Positions 30,815 to 39,438 of a stretch of DNA of 56,985 nucleotides are shown one piece after another. The position numbers were made by a program, and so were the translations under genes. How positions within the stretch are numbered: position 1 is the first letter of the stretch; every line of letters begins with the position of its first letter. The notes under the pieces are model-generated. The model was not told the DNA's origin. It did no database searches and saw only the letters and a list, made by a program, of their open reading frames with translations. The DNA is from an uncultured Paracoccaceae bacterium (GTDB taxonomy: Bacteria; Pseudomonadota; Alphaproteobacteria; Rhodobacterales; Rhodobacteraceae), in assembly GCA_947500135.1 (NCBI GenBank), contig CANMQX010000017.1, positions 1-56,985 of the forward strand, written 5' to 3'.

Positions 30815-32307
30815 GCCGTCCATCGATAAAGCCAGACTTCGGTCAGGGGGGTTCCATCACGACGCAGTTGCGCGCGCAGTTCCACCATTTGTGCATCACC
30901 CGGCAGAATGCTGAAGCTCATCCGCACGCCGCCTGTGCCAGGGTTACGTTGAACGATGGCAGGCGACACCTCACCATGTGATCCGCGCAGGACAATTGTC
31001 AGGTCATCCAATGATCCTTCCAGTGCGGGATGTGTGGCAAAGTCGATGGCGATCACGGTCTTGATCTGATCAAAACCCTTGCCGATGCGCGTGTTAATCA
31101 CCGGGGCAAGGTCAGGCAGACCGGTTGGATCATTCCCCCATGCCATGTGATAGCTGAAATCCTGCCGCGCGCCGCTTTTCATTACCTCGCGCGGGCGCCA
31201 GAACGCGACGATATTGTCATAGATTTCCTTATCGGCGGGAATTTCGATCAGTTCGACAACGCCCTTTCCCCAGTCGCCATCCGGCGTAATCCATAGCGAT
31301 GGCCGTGCTTCGTAATGCGCCTCCAGATCGGCAAAGCTTTCGGGGTCGCGGTCGCGTTGCATCAGGCCGAACCCTTGTGGGCCATCATCGACAAAGGCGC
31401 TGATCTCAACCTTTTTGGGGTTGGCAAGCGGTCGCCAGATACGTTCGCCATTGCCGTTGAGGATCAGCAACCCTTCACTGTCATGCACGGCGGGGCGGAA
31501 ATCATCAAACCGGTGGCGGTTTGTCTCGTCGAATAGGAACATGGATGTCAACGCACCAAGCCCCACATGGGTCAGATCCACCCGAGGAAACAGCGTTGCG
31601 GTCACGGCTATGTCGGTTGTTTCGCCATGGCTGATGGTGAACTGATAGGCCCCTGTGACGGACGGGCTGTCCAGCAAGGCGTGCACGACAAAACTGTCTG
31701 CACCGGGGGCCGGGGCCTCGACCCAGAAATCTGTGAAATCGGGGAATTCTTCGCCATCGGCAGCGCCGGTGCGCAGGGCCAGTCCACGTGCCGACAACCC
31801 ATAGGTCTGCCCATTACCGATGGCCCGGAAATAGCTGGCCCCCTGAAACACGGTGAATTCTTCAAAGATGCCGGGCGCGTTTAGTTCCGCCCGCATGCGC
31901 AGCCCGGCGTACCCCATCGTGTCGTCAATAGGCAGGTCAGGGAAGTCGCCCGTTCGGTCGAAGAGTGAAATGTCATATGCCAGCGTGCGTGCCTGACCGT
32001 CCTCAACCAGATGGATCGTGGTAGGGCGTTCGACATATAGACCTGCCGTGAACAGGTCCAGTTTTAGTGGCCGGTCGGTATCGTTCCAGATCGCTTTTTT
32101 CTCATTGAACCAGATATGCTGGAAATCATCATAACTGATCTTGCGCCACGCCTCTGGGATCAGCGGGCGGGCAGTGTAATCGGCCTTGGATTTCCGCAAC
32201 GCCAGATCGATCAACCAATCGCGCGAAAACGGTTGTGTTGCCTGCGCGGCGGCAGGGCTTGCGGCTGCGGCGGCGATCAGGGCCATGAATGTGCGGCGAT
32301 TCATCAT
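30811..32307 (-). CDS. opgG: Glucan biosynthesis protein OpgG (MdoG), Tat-exported
   Basis: 498 residues from ATG 32305-32307. The N-terminus MMNRRTFMALIAAAAASPAA is a twin-arginine type signal. The mature domain matches periplasmic OpgG/OpgD: LALRKSKADYTARPLIPEAW, YDDFQHIWFNEKKAIW, FTVFQGASYFRAIGNGQTYG, LSARGLALRTG, and YHMAWGNDPTGLPDLAPVIN. It is needed for glucan backbone synthesis and branching. It overlaps opgC upstream and opgH downstream by 4 nt each, so the three genes form a tightly coupled operon. Confidence 0.95.
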   Translation of the reverse strand: MMNRRTFMALIAAAAASPAAAQATQPFSRDWLIDLALRKSKADYTARPLIPEAWRKISYDDFQHIWFNEKKAIWNDTDRPLKLDLFTAGLYVERPTTIHLVEDGQARTLAYDISLFDRTGDFPDLPIDDTMGYAGLRMRAELNAPGIFEEFTVFQGASYFRAIGNGQTYGLSARGLALRTGAADGEEFPDFTDFWVEAPAPGADSFVVHALLDSPSVTGAYQFTISHGETTDIAVTATLFPRVDLTHVGLGALTSMFLFDETNRHRFDDFRPAVHDSEGLLILNGNGERIWRPLANPKKVEISAFVDDGPQGFGLMQRDRDPESFADLEAHYEARPSLWITPDGDWGKGVVELIEIPADKEIYDNIVAFWRPREVMKSGARQDFSYHMAWGNDPTGLPDLAPVINTRIGKGFDQIKTVIAIDFATHPALEGSLDDLTIVLRGSHGEVSPAIVQRNPGTGGVRMSFSILPGDAQMVELRAQLRRDGTPLTEVWLYRWTA

Positions 32308-33524
32308 GGTTTGGCAGCCCCTCTCCACGGTTGGCCCTTGATCCAGGCAACGCCATAGGCGACGCCAAGGATGATCGCGAAACCGGCGATGTTGACTGCT
32401 GCAATCGGCAGCGCGCCATCCCCTAATTGATCAATTGCGAAGCCAAGGATGCGAGACAGGACAACCGTTGTCAGGAACACGGCAAGCGATTGCTGACCGA
32501 CCTTCGTGATCAGGTGAACAATGCCACGCCAAATGCTGGCGAAGATGGACGTACCCGTGGCCACGATATTGCGCCCATGCTGCCCGGCAATCGCCCAGCC
32601 CAGATATGCGACCGCAAGAAAGTGGAGGTAGCGTAGGATGCCGGTATCGGTCTTGGAAATCCACATTCTGTTGTCGGCCTTCCACGGGTTCACCCAACCC
32701 CAGCCCAATTCGCGGGCGGCCACGATGGATACCAGAAATCCACCAATCAGGGCGGCACCCACCAGCGCGATCATATAGCGATTGATTGGTGGGGCGGGTA
32801 GCCAACCGATCATCAGTGCAAAGCCAGTGAAAAACACAAGCTGCCAGGTGAAGGGGTTGAAGAACCATTCCCGCTCTGACCATGGCTCGGCGGGTAGGCT
32901 GATTTGCAACCAGCCAATGCCAAGCCAATCCAGCAGACCGCCTTGGCCCAGAAACCAGGTGATGCCAACGAAAGCCGCGACTAGCCACAGGTTGACCTGC
33001 GACAACGCCATCACAATCGGCACCATCATCAGGATTACCATATACATCGGCAGAATATCAAAGAAGTTCGGAACGTAGGTCAGTGTGAACAGACCCACAA
33101 TCTGCGGTGCCGTATCATTGACGAAGCGACCCAGATTAAGGCCCCCGATGTAGCTTTTCTCAAAATCGCCATAGGTGTCAAAGGCCGCCAGAAGGGCAAC
33201 GGTCAGCAGGAAAGTTGCAATATGCGCCCAGTAAATCTGCCAGACCCGGAACCCGATGCGGGTTGTGCCAAGCGCCCAACCGCGCCGTTCATAGGTCCGG
33301 CCAAAAGCCACGGCAGAGGCCATACCGGAACAGAAAACAAAGATCTCTGCGGCATCAGACAGGCCGAACCGGGCTGGGATCCATTGGTTCCACCAATTGC
33401 CGGAGGTGTGGGCCATCAGGATGATAAACATCGCCATACCACGATAAAAGTCGAGCCGTGGATCACGGATCGTCTTCGGCGCTGCAACGGCACCGGAAGT
33501 TGTCATCGTGGACGTCATATTCAT
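32304..33524 (-). CDS. opgC: OpgC family glucan-modifying acyltransferase
   Basis: 406 residues with about ten transmembrane helices. The N-terminal DPRLDFYRGMAMFIILMAHT with its D-x-x-RG and H, and AAEIFVFCSGMASAVAFGRT, match the OpgC (acyltransferase-3-like) family. In Rhodobacter sphaeroides OpgC succinylates periplasmic glucans, giving them charge. It is the first gene of opgC-opgG-opgH, the order seen in that group. Its start is at 33524, 23 nt from the leftward TTC38-like gene's 3' end, so that upstream gene may be transcribed into the operon. Confidence 0.9.
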   Translation of the reverse strand: MNMTSTMTTSGAVAAPKTIRDPRLDFYRGMAMFIILMAHTSGNWWNQWIPARFGLSDAAEIFVFCSGMASAVAFGRTYERRGWALGTTRIGFRVWQIYWAHIATFLLTVALLAAFDTYGDFEKSYIGGLNLGRFVNDTAPQIVGLFTLTYVPNFFDILPMYMVILMMVPIVMALSQVNLWLVAAFVGITWFLGQGGLLDWLGIGWLQISLPAEPWSEREWFFNPFTWQLVFFTGFALMIGWLPAPPINRYMIALVGAALIGGFLVSIVAARELGWGWVNPWKADNRMWISKTDTGILRYLHFLAVAYLGWAIAGQHGRNIVATGTSIFASIWRGIVHLITKVGQQSLAVFLTTVVLSRILGFAIDQLGDGALPIAAVNIAGFAIILGVAYGVAWIKGQPWRGAAKP

Positions 33525-33547
33525 CTAACTATCGGGCGCCCGTGAAG

Positions 33548-34918
33548 CTAAGCAACAACATGGGCCGCGTTGCCAGCCGCACCACGGCCATCTGCGATCA
33601 GCTTTTGCCGCGCCGCAGCGTAGCCGTCAATACGTCCGTTGCGCTGGGCTGTTCGCTTGGCAAGAATCGCCTCTGCTTCGTCAAGCATTCCGGCCCGAAT
33701 GCCGCTATCGATAGTAAGACGTTCAAAAACGTCACGCTGGGCGTGGCTACCCCCGGCCAGCTGCAGATGCTGGTTGGCCTTGGCCAGATTGATGAAGGCC
33801 ACCTCAAAATTCGCTTCGCCAAAGGCTTCCAACCCGGCAGCTGTGGCCAATCCGGGCGATGCCATCGCCTTTTGCATGTCGGTGCGACCCTCCTTGGCAT
33901 CGCGGTGCAAACGACCCATCATCTGCGCCACTGCATCGTCACGCCGCCCGCCAACAAGGGCCAGCAGGTAATGCAGATCAGCAAAGATCAGACAACCATC
34001 CTCCGTCCTGTTGGCCGACAGCTCTGCCAGTTCGTCCCAGCGGTCACCAACATCAACACCATCAAGTTCCAGTCGTGACAGCAGTGAAGTCGCGTTTGAG
34101 ATGTCGCGGTAGTCATCGGTCTTATCCTGCCGGATCTGCTGGTCATAAAGGTCCAGCACGACCTCACGTTCGCCCAGGTCAAGATGCATCAGGGCCTTGT
34201 GCCACCAGACGTGGTAGCGGAAATTGTTGCAATGGGCCCAGGCCTCTTCGCGGCCGGTCAGCCATTTGATCCCGCCTGCTGCATCGGCGGTCATATCATG
34301 GACATGGGCCACGGCATGCAGGCCCCATGCGTCATCGGGGGCCAGCAAAAGCGCCTCGCGCCCGGCAATCTGGGCACGTTTGTATTCGCCGGTTTCCTCC
34401 AACGTAAACGCATGACATCCCAGCAGATAACCGTATCCGGGGTGTTTATTATCATAGGCGGGCATCACATCTTCGACCATGCGGCGCATGCCATGATGGT
34501 CGCCCAGCACAAAACGCAACGCATGGTCCAGCTTCATGGCAAGCGTATCGGTTGGGTTCTGGGCCAATGCCGCCTCAAAATGGCGCAGCGCCATTTTGGG
34601 ATGGCCTTTCATCCAGTCGCGCAGCGCCTCAAGAAAATGCAGCTCGCGCTTGCTGATCGGCTGGGTGCGATTGGCGGCCTCAGCGGCCTGATAGGCAGCC
34701 TCTGCTGTGGCCAGCAATTCGCGACGTCCCAAAAGAATATAGAACATCGCCTTTGTGATATGTCCGAGTGCAAATTGCGGCTCGGCCTCCAATGCCGCAC
34801 CCAGATGTGTCGGCGTCGCCGCCCCATGCGCCAGAAATGCAAGCTGTGTTTTGTTCCACTGTTCCAACGCTGCCGGGGTCGCCAGTGTTGTATCTTGGCC
34901 GAAAATATCTTGCATCAT
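33548..34918 (-). CDS. TTC38-like tetratricopeptide repeat protein
   Basis: 456 residues, all-helical, no signal peptide. The histidine-rich core GYLLGCHAFTLEETGEYKRA, then PDDAWGLHAVAHVHDMT and FRYHVWWHKALMHLDLGE, is characteristic of the TTC38 family shared by bacteria and animals; these conserved His residues within TPR helices suggest a metal-dependent or enzymatic role that is not established. N-terminal TPR-like pairs occupy about 20-150. It is followed by the opg operon on the same strand with a 23-nt gap, and preceded by 127 nt without genes. Function here is unknown. Confidence 0.75.
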   Translation of the reverse strand: MMQDIFGQDTTLATPAALEQWNKTQLAFLAHGAATPTHLGAALEAEPQFALGHITKAMFYILLGRRELLATAEAAYQAAEAANRTQPISKRELHFLEALRDWMKGHPKMALRHFEAALAQNPTDTLAMKLDHALRFVLGDHHGMRRMVEDVMPAYDNKHPGYGYLLGCHAFTLEETGEYKRAQIAGREALLLAPDDAWGLHAVAHVHDMTADAAGGIKWLTGREEAWAHCNNFRYHVWWHKALMHLDLGEREVVLDLYDQQIRQDKTDDYRDISNATSLLSRLELDGVDVGDRWDELAELSANRTEDGCLIFADLHYLLALVGGRRDDAVAQMMGRLHRDAKEGRTDMQKAMASPGLATAAGLEAFGEANFEVAFINLAKANQHLQLAGGSHAQRDVFERLTIDSGIRAGMLDEAEAILAKRTAQRNGRIDGYAAARQKLIADGRGAAGNAAHVVA

Positions 34919-35045
34919 GTGCTGAACGCTCCTTGGTCTGTCCTATGGGGTAGCAGCCCCGCGTAGATTGCACATCACACAGACCCGTGAATGACGAACC
35001 TGTCATAAGTGTTTCAATGCAGTTTAGTACATGGATTTCAGTTAT

Positions 35046-36245
35046 TTAGCGTTCAAGCTCTGAATTCAGCCACTGTAGAATATCGGCTGTATCCTGCCCA
35101 AGCTTTGGCGGCGCCTTGCGATATGACACCGGTGTTGCTGAAAATTTCAACGGATTGCCGATTAAACGCACATCTTTGGTTGCAGCATCGGGGCAATCCA
35201 TGGTGATCGCCATGTCCCTTGCGGCCACCTGATCAGAGGCAAAGACCTGATCCAGTGTCTGTACCGGTCCCACGGGCACACCGCATGCTTCCAACCCTTC
35301 AATGACGTCTGGGGTTGTCCGAACCGCAAGCGCTGGTTCAAGTGCTGCAATCAACGCGCCCCGGTTATTCAGCCGGGCGGAATTGGTGACAAAGCGTGGG
35401 TCGCCGGGCAGGTCATCCAGCCCAAGAAACCCGCAGAACCGCCCGAACTGCCCGTCATTACCCACCGCGATGATCACGTGACCATCGGATGTGGCAAAAA
35501 CCTGATATGGCGCAATATTGGGATGGCCATTGCCGCGTCTGATCGGGCGTTCGCCAGTGGTCAAATAGCCTGTGCCCTCATTGATCAGCCATGCCACCTG
35601 GCTATCGACCAATGACAGATCAATATGTTGCCCCTCACCCGTCTGATCGCGATGCCGCAGCGCGGCCAGAATACCAACGCTGGCATACATACCACACATA
35701 ACATCAGCGATCCCGACGCCGACTTTCATTGGCTCGCCCTCTGCCGCACCGGTCAGTGACATGATCCCGCCATAGCCTTGCGCCATCAGGTCATAGCCGG
35801 GCTTATGCGCATTTGGCCCGGTCTGCCCGTAGCCTGAGATTGAGCAATAGATCAGCGCCGGGTCGCCCGCGCAAAGTGTTGCGGCATCCAGCCCGTATTT
35901 CTGCAGGCCACCGGGTTTGAAGTTCTCGATCACGATGTCGGATTGTGCGGCAATGGCGCGGATCGTATCTTGCCCTTCGCTGGTCGAGATGTCGACGGCA
36001 ACCGAATACTTGTTGCGATTGGCACATAGGAAATAGGACGATCTGTCGGTCGGTGCCCCGTCTGCGCCGGCTACAAATGGCGGTCCCCAGCTGCGTGTGT
36101 CATCGCCGCCCTTGGGGTTTTCGATCTTGATCACCTCAGCGCCCAGATCACCCAGCAATTGGGTACAGGTCGGCCCGGCCAGAATACGGCTCAGGTCCAG
36201 CACCCGGATCCCTTTTAAAGGGCCGGTATTAGATGCGTCCGTCAT
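35046..36245 (-). CDS. Family III CoA-transferase (CaiB/BaiF type)
   Basis: 399 residues from ATG 36243-36245. Family signatures: LKGIRVLDLSRILAGPTCTQ at the N-terminus, LGDLGAEVIKIENPKGGDDT (about 30-49), the catalytic Asp region FLCANRNKYSVAVDISTSEG to the ISGYGQTGPNAHKPGYDLMA block (about 133-153) and GIADVMCGMYASVGILAALR. These enzymes move CoA between acids by a covalent aspartyl-CoA route. It overlaps the upstream thiamine-dependent enzyme gene by 17 nt. The pair recalls formyl-CoA transferase with oxalyl-CoA decarboxylase, but neither gene shows diagnostic residues I can assign, so the substrate is open. Confidence 0.85.
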   Translation of the reverse strand: MTDASNTGPLKGIRVLDLSRILAGPTCTQLLGDLGAEVIKIENPKGGDDTRSWGPPFVAGADGAPTDRSSYFLCANRNKYSVAVDISTSEGQDTIRAIAAQSDIVIENFKPGGLQKYGLDAATLCAGDPALIYCSISGYGQTGPNAHKPGYDLMAQGYGGIMSLTGAAEGEPMKVGVGIADVMCGMYASVGILAALRHRDQTGEGQHIDLSLVDSQVAWLINEGTGYLTTGERPIRRGNGHPNIAPYQVFATSDGHVIIAVGNDGQFGRFCGFLGLDDLPGDPRFVTNSARLNNRGALIAALEPALAVRTTPDVIEGLEACGVPVGPVQTLDQVFASDQVAARDMAITMDCPDAATKDVRLIGNPLKFSATPVSYRKAPPKLGQDTADILQWLNSELER

Positions 36246-37842
36246 AAGCCTGCCTGTCAATCTCTGCTGCGATCAGGGTGAACTTGTCTGCAGCCAGTGC
36301 ATCGGTCAAGGCTGTCGTCAGCCCATCACGGTCGCGCACTGTCACGCCATTCCCGCCAAAGGCCCGCGCGATAGCGGCAAAGTCATGCAGCCCAAAATCC
36401 ACACCCTTGTTGACCATCTGGCGTTGTCTTTGTTTCAGCTCGATCAACGCCAGCGAGGCATCGACAAAGACCACAAAAATTGTGTTCTGTCCCAGTTCTG
36501 CCGCCGTCGAAAGTTCACCCGCCACCATCAGCAGACCTGCATCGCCGGAAAAACTGACGACTGGTCGGTCCGGGGCGGCGATTTTCGCGCCCATGGCAAG
36601 TGGCACGGCGCAGCCCATGGTGCAAAGCCCAGATGATTGCAGCAGTGTCCGCGGGCTGGTGCAAGTCCACATCTGCGACAAAAGGATGCGATGCGCGCCG
36701 CTGTCGACTGTGGCGATTGTATCATTGGGCAGGACCGTGCGGCACGTATCGATCACCGCCGCTGGCCCCCATGGCTCATCCTTGGGAAAGGCATTGGCCA
36801 GCGCCGTTTTCAAGGTTGGTATTTCCCCATCCACCCACGTGGCATTAGGTTCCAACCCGGTCGAGATGGCCCGTAGCGTCGCGCCGGTATCGGCGACAAA
36901 GCTAAGGCTCGCCTGATGCATGTAGTGATGGTTGGGGGCAGCGTGGATATCGATAACCCGTTTGGACTGCGGATTCCATACATCGCGCCAGCCTGTTCGC
37001 ATCTCGATTGGGTCATAGCCAACAAGCAGGATCAGGTCGGCGGCGTCCAGAAAAGGCAGGAGATGTTTGTCAGCTAACGGAGACAGGCCCGCACCGCCCA
37101 AGGACAGCGGGTGATCCTCTGGCAATACACCTTTTGCCTTATAAGTCGTGATCACCGGCACCTGAAAATCTGCCGCAAATGCCGCCAGCATATCAGCAGA
37201 GCCATCCTTCAGCACATCCAGCCCAGCAACGATCACGGGGCGCTTGGCCCCGGCCAACCAATCGCGGGCAAGGTCCAGATCCGCACCATGCGGCACCACG
37301 GTTGCCGCTTTAGCGCGGCCAACTTGCAAGGGATGCGCGGGGGCGTCGGCGACGGCAATCGGTACATCAATTTGCACCGGCCCGGCGCGACCTTCTGTAG
37401 CGATGCCTACAGCCTTGTCTGCGATCACGCCTGCAGCAGCGGGATCAAGGGTAAAGGTTGCTTTGGTGATAGGATCAAACACTTTGCGATGATCCAGAAC
37501 CTGATGGGTGTAGGTCTGCGCCTCTGCCGCATCAACGCAGCCCGTCAGCACGATCAGCGGCACCCGGTCCTGCTCGGCATTTGCGACCACATTGACGCCG
37601 TTCATGGCACCCGGCCCAACGGTCGCAACCATAATGGCAGGCGCACCATCCACATGATGCACGCCTTCGGCCATGAAGCCTGCCGCATTTTCGTGTTTTG
37701 TCAGGATGAACTGAATGCCCGCCTGTTCCAGCGCGTCGATCAGGGTCAGTACCTCACCGCCGGGCATCCCAAAAGCATAACGGCAACCTGCCGCATAAAG
37801 GCGGCGCGCCAGAACGTCAGCGGCGCGGATCGTATCTTGCAT
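36229..37842 (-). CDS. Thiamine diphosphate-dependent enzyme, acetolactate-synthase/decarboxylase-like
   Basis: 537 residues in the three-domain ThDP layout: an N-terminal Pyr domain with the catalytic glutamate in FILTKHENAAGFMAEGVHHV (about E52), a central Rossmann-like domain (about 190-320, KRPVIVAGLDVLKDGSADML) and a C-terminal PP domain with the cofactor/Mg motif SFSGDAGLLMVAGELSTAAE running to about residue 460 (GDAG...). Related enzymes include acetolactate synthases, oxalyl-CoA decarboxylase and benzoylformate-type decarboxylases. No regulatory subunit gene lies nearby, so it is probably catabolic rather than IlvB. It is co-transcribed with the CoA-transferase. Confidence 0.8.
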   Translation of the reverse strand: MQDTIRAADVLARRLYAAGCRYAFGMPGGEVLTLIDALEQAGIQFILTKHENAAGFMAEGVHHVDGAPAIMVATVGPGAMNGVNVVANAEQDRVPLIVLTGCVDAAEAQTYTHQVLDHRKVFDPITKATFTLDPAAAGVIADKAVGIATEGRAGPVQIDVPIAVADAPAHPLQVGRAKAATVVPHGADLDLARDWLAGAKRPVIVAGLDVLKDGSADMLAAFAADFQVPVITTYKAKGVLPEDHPLSLGGAGLSPLADKHLLPFLDAADLILLVGYDPIEMRTGWRDVWNPQSKRVIDIHAAPNHHYMHQASLSFVADTGATLRAISTGLEPNATWVDGEIPTLKTALANAFPKDEPWGPAAVIDTCRTVLPNDTIATVDSGAHRILLSQMWTCTSPRTLLQSSGLCTMGCAVPLAMGAKIAAPDRPVVSFSGDAGLLMVAGELSTAAELGQNTIFVVFVDASLALIELKQRQRQMVNKGVDFGLHDFAAIARAFGGNGVTVRDRDGLTTALTDALAADKFTLIAAEIDRQAYDGRI

Positions 37843-37858
37843 GGGTTTGTCCTTATCT

Positions 37859-38326
37859 TTAGCGGGCGGCGGCAGTGGCGATGGTCAAAAAGACCGCGTC
37901 AAGTTCACTGGCAGCTACCATCAGGTCTGCGCTGGCGTCCAGTGCATAGGGGGCAAACACATAGCTGGGCGTTTTGTAGGATAGGGTCGCGGCGCCGGTT
38001 TCATCTTCGGTCAGATAAAACCGGATTGGTGCTTCGATCATGGCGGGCACGGATGCTTCCAGAATGCGAACGGCATAGACATTGTTAAAGACGCCTACGA
38101 CCCGGTTGTTGGGGATGGTGATGCCACGATTGCGGGCCGCACCGGTGGGGCCCGCCTGCGTAACAACGCCAAATTTGTTGTCGCGCACGGCCGTTTTGAG
38201 GTCATCCAACAAGGTATCAAACGCCTTGTCAGTTGGCATGACAACCCAGCCTTCGCGATCTATGACCGATTGGGCCACAACCTGTGTGCCCAGAAAAAGA
38301 AGGATGCCGATAATGATGCCACGCAT
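37859..38326 (-). CDS. Exported DUF302 family protein
   Basis: 155 residues from ATG 38324-38326, chosen because it gives a clean signal peptide (MRGIIIGILLFLGTQVVAQ); a longer reading to 38413 adds unrelated sequence. The mature domain matches DUF302: AFDTLLDDLKTAVRDNKFGV, then NRVVGVFNNVYAVRILEASV and APIRFYLTEDETGAATLSYK. Members are often found with sulfur-compound or stress genes; molecular function unknown. It lies 16 nt upstream-to-downstream from the ThDP enzyme start on the same strand, so it is probably the first gene of that transcript. Confidence 0.8.
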   Translation of the reverse strand: MRGIIIGILLFLGTQVVAQSVIDREGWVVMPTDKAFDTLLDDLKTAVRDNKFGVVTQAGPTGAARNRGITIPNNRVVGVFNNVYAVRILEASVPAMIEAPIRFYLTEDETGAATLSYKTPSYVFAPYALDASADLMVAASELDAVFLTIATAAAR

Positions 38327-38481
38327 GAAATGTTCCCTTGGTCGATATGTGTCGCCAAGCCATAGACCAAAACAATATTGCAATGTTTCAAATAGATGTG
38401 TCGTGACGGTCAAAAGGGGTGGCAGGCGGGCATGACCTTGTGTCAGGCATGGTATGCCCAGCTATGGAAAAGGACACAGAA

Positions 38482-39147
38482 ATGGAATTGAACGCCGATT
38501 TCACGACCCGTGTGGTGGTCCATTCAGAGCAACTCCCTTGGCAAGCGTCGCCCATGCCGGGCGTGGACCGGCGGATGCTTGACCGGATTGGTGATGAAGT
38601 GGCCCGCGCGACCACAATCGTGCGCTACGCCCCAGGCAGCCATTTTCCGGCGCATACCCATACCGGTGGTGAGGAATTCATCGTTTTGGATGGGGTTTTT
38701 CAGGACGAACACGGCGACTACCCCGTGGGGACTTATGTACGCAATCCACCAACGACGGCGCATACGCCGGGATCGGAACCGGGTTGCACAATCTTTGTCA
38801 AACTCTGGCAATTTGACATGGATGATCGCAACCAGTTTCGCAAAACGATGGCAGACGAACTCGGCGCGGCAGACAACGGGGTGGCCAGCGCCGAGCTACA
38901 CCGCGATGCCCAAGAGGTGGTGACATATCACGCACTTGATGCGGGTGCGTCGCTTTCGATGAATGATCCCGGCGGGATCGAAATGCTGGTGCTTGATGGC
39001 AACGTAATAGAACAGGGTGAGTGGCTGGACAAACACACCTGGCTACGTTTGCCCGACGGTGTGGCTTTGGTGGCAAAAGCGGGCACTGACGGGGCCAGGA
39101 TTTGGATCAAGTCAGGGCATCTGCGCTACGCAAAGGCGCCGGATTGA
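38482..39147 (+). CDS. ChrR-like double cupin protein
   Basis: 221 residues. Two cupin folds: the first with [20 protein letters not shown] and the downstream [20 protein letters not shown] (about 50-100) carries the His/Glu metal ligands of ChrR-type cupins; the second half (about 130-215, [20 protein letters not shown]) lacks most ligands. ChrR is the zinc anti-sigma factor controlling the singlet-oxygen sigma factor in Rhodobacter, but this protein lacks the N-terminal anti-sigma domain, so it is more likely an enzyme or sensor. I chose ATG 38482 because AAGGA lies 9 nt upstream; ATG 38464 has no ribosome site. Confidence 0.8.
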   Translation: MELNADFTTRVVVHSEQLPWQASPMPGVDRRMLDRIGDEVARATTIVRYAPGSHFPAHTHTGGEEFIVLDGVFQDEHGDYPVGTYVRNPPTTAHTPGSEPGCTIFVKLWQFDMDDRNQFRKTMADELGAADNGVASAELHRDAQEVVTYHALDAGASLSMNDPGGIEMLVLDGNVIEQGEWLDKHTWLRLPDGVALVAKAGTDGARIWIKSGHLRYAKAPD

Positions 39148-39316
39148 CGGCTGACGGGCATCCGACTTTGAAAAATGCCCTTGGGGAAACTGCTGATTTA
39201 CGTAAGATAACGCGCAGCGCCTGACCCGTTCTTGTGTAAGGCGAATGCGCGATGTGGGTTAGCAACAAGAAATCAAACAAAAAAACGGACCACCGACTGA
39301 CCGGTGACAACAATAG

Positions 39317-39331
39317 GGTTAAGTGTTAACC
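39317..39331. promoter_or_regulatory. Perfect dyad in the promoter of the phosphate-binding/OmpA fusion gene
   Basis: GGTTAA-gtg-TTAACC lies 108 nt before the ATG. The rest of 39148-39438 is non-coding with an A-rich tract near 39270-39290 and no other strong signal. Confidence 0.35.
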
Positions 39332-39438
39332 AATCTGAAAATAGTCGTGTTGGTTTGGTGCTTTGTTTGGTTGGTGAGTGTCACACACGGTGCGCGCGCG
39401 AGCGTGCAGGTACATTATCGTCGGAGCTACGAAACCAA

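Noticed and set aside
36229..37842. Assignment as acetolactate synthase IlvB or oxalyl-CoA decarboxylase
   Set aside because: No regulatory subunit or diagnostic active-site residues can be seen, so only the ThDP enzyme family is claimed.
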